Below the pieces are notes generated by a model. The model was not told where the DNA came from and ran no database searches. It saw nothing but the letters and a program-made list of their open reading frames with translations. The translations under genes and the position numbers were made by a program. DNA of 6,328 nucleotides from Mycobacterium sp. (lineage in GTDB: Bacteria; Actinomycetota; Actinomycetes; Mycobacteriales; Mycobacteriaceae): assembly GCA_020438915.1 (NCBI GenBank), contig JAGQTR010000416.1:1-6328 (forward strand), in the 5' to 3' direction. Of the stretch, positions 5,981 through 6,328 are shown in pieces; positions within the stretch are counted from its first letter, which is position 1; each line of letters starts with the position of its first letter.

Positions 5981-5988
5981 GCATTCGA
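5973..5988. promoter_or_regulatory. LexA (SOS) box over the start codon of the HNH gene
   Basis: Read on the minus strand the site is TCGAATGCATGTTCGA. The mycobacterial SOS box is TCGAAC-N4-GTTCGA, so one half-site is perfect and the other differs at one base. The ATG (5980-5978) lies in the centre, and the perfect half-site provides the Phe and Glu codons of MFE. Some 13E12 family genes of M. tuberculosis are known members of the LexA regulon, which supports the reading. LexA bound here would cover the predicted transcription start. Confidence 0.75.
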
Positions 5989-5993
5989 TTATG
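5988..5993 (-). promoter_or_regulatory. -10 element CATAAT for leaderless transcription of the HNH gene
   Basis: CATAAT (5993 to 5988, minus strand) differs from TATAAT at one base. Seven bases separate it from the ATG, placing the transcription start at or next to the A of the start codon. No ribosome binding site is present in the bases before the ATG. No clear -35 is visible 17-19 bases upstream, which is common in mycobacteria. The element touches the LexA box. Confidence 0.5.
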
Positions 5994-6016
5994 CCAGTTC
6001 GGTCTGACAGGTAGAA

Positions 6017-6037
6017 GCGCCAATGTTCGTTGGGCGC
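6017..6037 (-). terminator. Hairpin after lgt, possible terminator
   Basis: GCGCCAA (6017-6023), loop TGTTCG (6024-6029), then TTGGGCGC (6030-6037) forms a 7-bp GC-rich stem with one bulged G. In the direction of lgt transcription it begins 30 bases after the TGA and is followed by TTCTACC, a poor U tract. Its place between the lgt stop and the HNH promoter fits a boundary between two transcription units. A strong stem with weak U run is usual for suggested terminators in mycobacteria, so the call is only moderate. Confidence 0.35.
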
Positions 6038-6067
6038 AGCCCGGCTGTTGCCTCAGGGGTGTTCGGA

Positions 6068-6328
6068 TCAGGAGGTATTGCGGCTGCGACGAAGCCATTT
6101 GCGAATCCGACCGCGCGGCCCGGAATCGTGTCGTTTCGAGGAAGATTCGCCGGTGAGGTCTGGCTCGGGCGCAGAGGCGGACTTGTCGGCGTCGTCGGCC
6201 AAGTTAGGTGACTCGTCAGAATCGGCGACCTGTTGTTCATCACGGTCCGACTGATCCTCGGTTTCAACCAGGTCCGTCTCCGGTGAATCCTCAACCGTGA
6301 GTTCATCAGCCTCGGCCACCGCGTCCTC
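6068..6328 (-). CDS. lgt: C-terminal tail of probable prolipoprotein diacylglyceryl transferase (partial)
   Basis: The frame is open to the window edge and gives 86 residues (EDAVAEADELTVED...), so the true start lies beyond the window. A GTG at 6319 is within the frame and is not taken as the start. The segment is strongly acidic and disordered-looking (rich in Glu, Asp, Ser) for about 65 residues, then ends in a basic stretch, KRHDSGPRGRIRKWLRRSRN. No catalytic part of Lgt is visible. The naming rests on position, because in M. tuberculosis lgt precedes the TM2-DUF2752-pykA-tesB1 genes, and on the long charged C-terminal extension of mycobacterial Lgt. Lgt moves diacylglycerol from phosphatidylglycerol to the lipobox cysteine of prolipoproteins in the inner membrane. 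Another gene with an acidic tail cannot be excluded. Confidence 0.6.
   Translation of the reverse strand, partial: EDAVAEADELTVEDSPETDLVETEDQSDRDEQQVADSDESPNLADDADKSASAPEPDLTGESSSKRHDSGPRGRIRKWLRRSRNTS

Noticed and set aside
5989..6306. Minus-strand frame of 105 codons over the lgt tail and the following gap.
   Set aside because: It is in a different frame from the acidic tail, which reaches the window edge open. It also crosses the proposed terminator, and its Pro/Arg/Thr-rich translation matches no family.

Overview
The window is high-GC actinobacterial DNA, and the gene content and order point to a mycobacterium (Mycobacterium or Mycolicibacterium sensu lato). The main clue is that lgt, a TM2 protein, a DUF2752 protein, pykA and tesB lie in that order on the minus strand. 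This matches, from memory, the lgt-Rv1615-Rv1616-pykA-tesB1 order of M. tuberculosis. The pyruvate kinase, thioesterase II and 13E12-type HNH protein all read as mycobacterial versions of their families.

Layout from left to right. Positions 1-54 hold the last codons of an unidentified plus-strand gene. A 166-base gap with two small hairpins follows. Next is a plus-strand DUF4190 membrane protein (221-697), which converges on and overlaps by 17 bases the 3' end of tesB (681-1553, minus). pykA (1574-2992, minus) lies 20 bases upstream of tesB, and the two look like one transcription unit. Upstream of pykA is a gap of about 460 bases without a convincing gene. The end of it nearest pykA carries a perfect 9-bp inverted repeat and a possible leaderless promoter. 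A translationally coupled pair of small membrane-protein genes follows: DUF2752 (3479-3889) and TM2 (3879-4301). Then comes a long DUF222/HNH endonuclease-like gene of the 13E12 repeat family (4331-5980). The right edge holds the acidic C-terminal tail of a protein that is probably Lgt (6068-6328, cut by the window).

How it fits together. The conserved part is a housekeeping neighbourhood: lipoprotein modification, glycolysis and acyl-CoA hydrolysis. The HNH gene is the accessory element, sitting between lgt and the TM2 gene. It appears to have its own control: a hairpin behind lgt, a CATAAT -10 element, and a near-consensus mycobacterial LexA (SOS) box whose centre is the ATG start codon. 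This geometry suggests a leaderless, DNA-damage-inducible gene. It ends less than 35 bases before the TM2 gene with no visible terminator, so SOS-induced transcription could run on into the housekeeping genes.

I see no CRISPR array, tRNA, rRNA, insertion-sequence transposase or phage module. Most of the window is ordinary. The strongest points for a second look are the SOS box on the HNH start codon and the inverted repeat in front of pykA.
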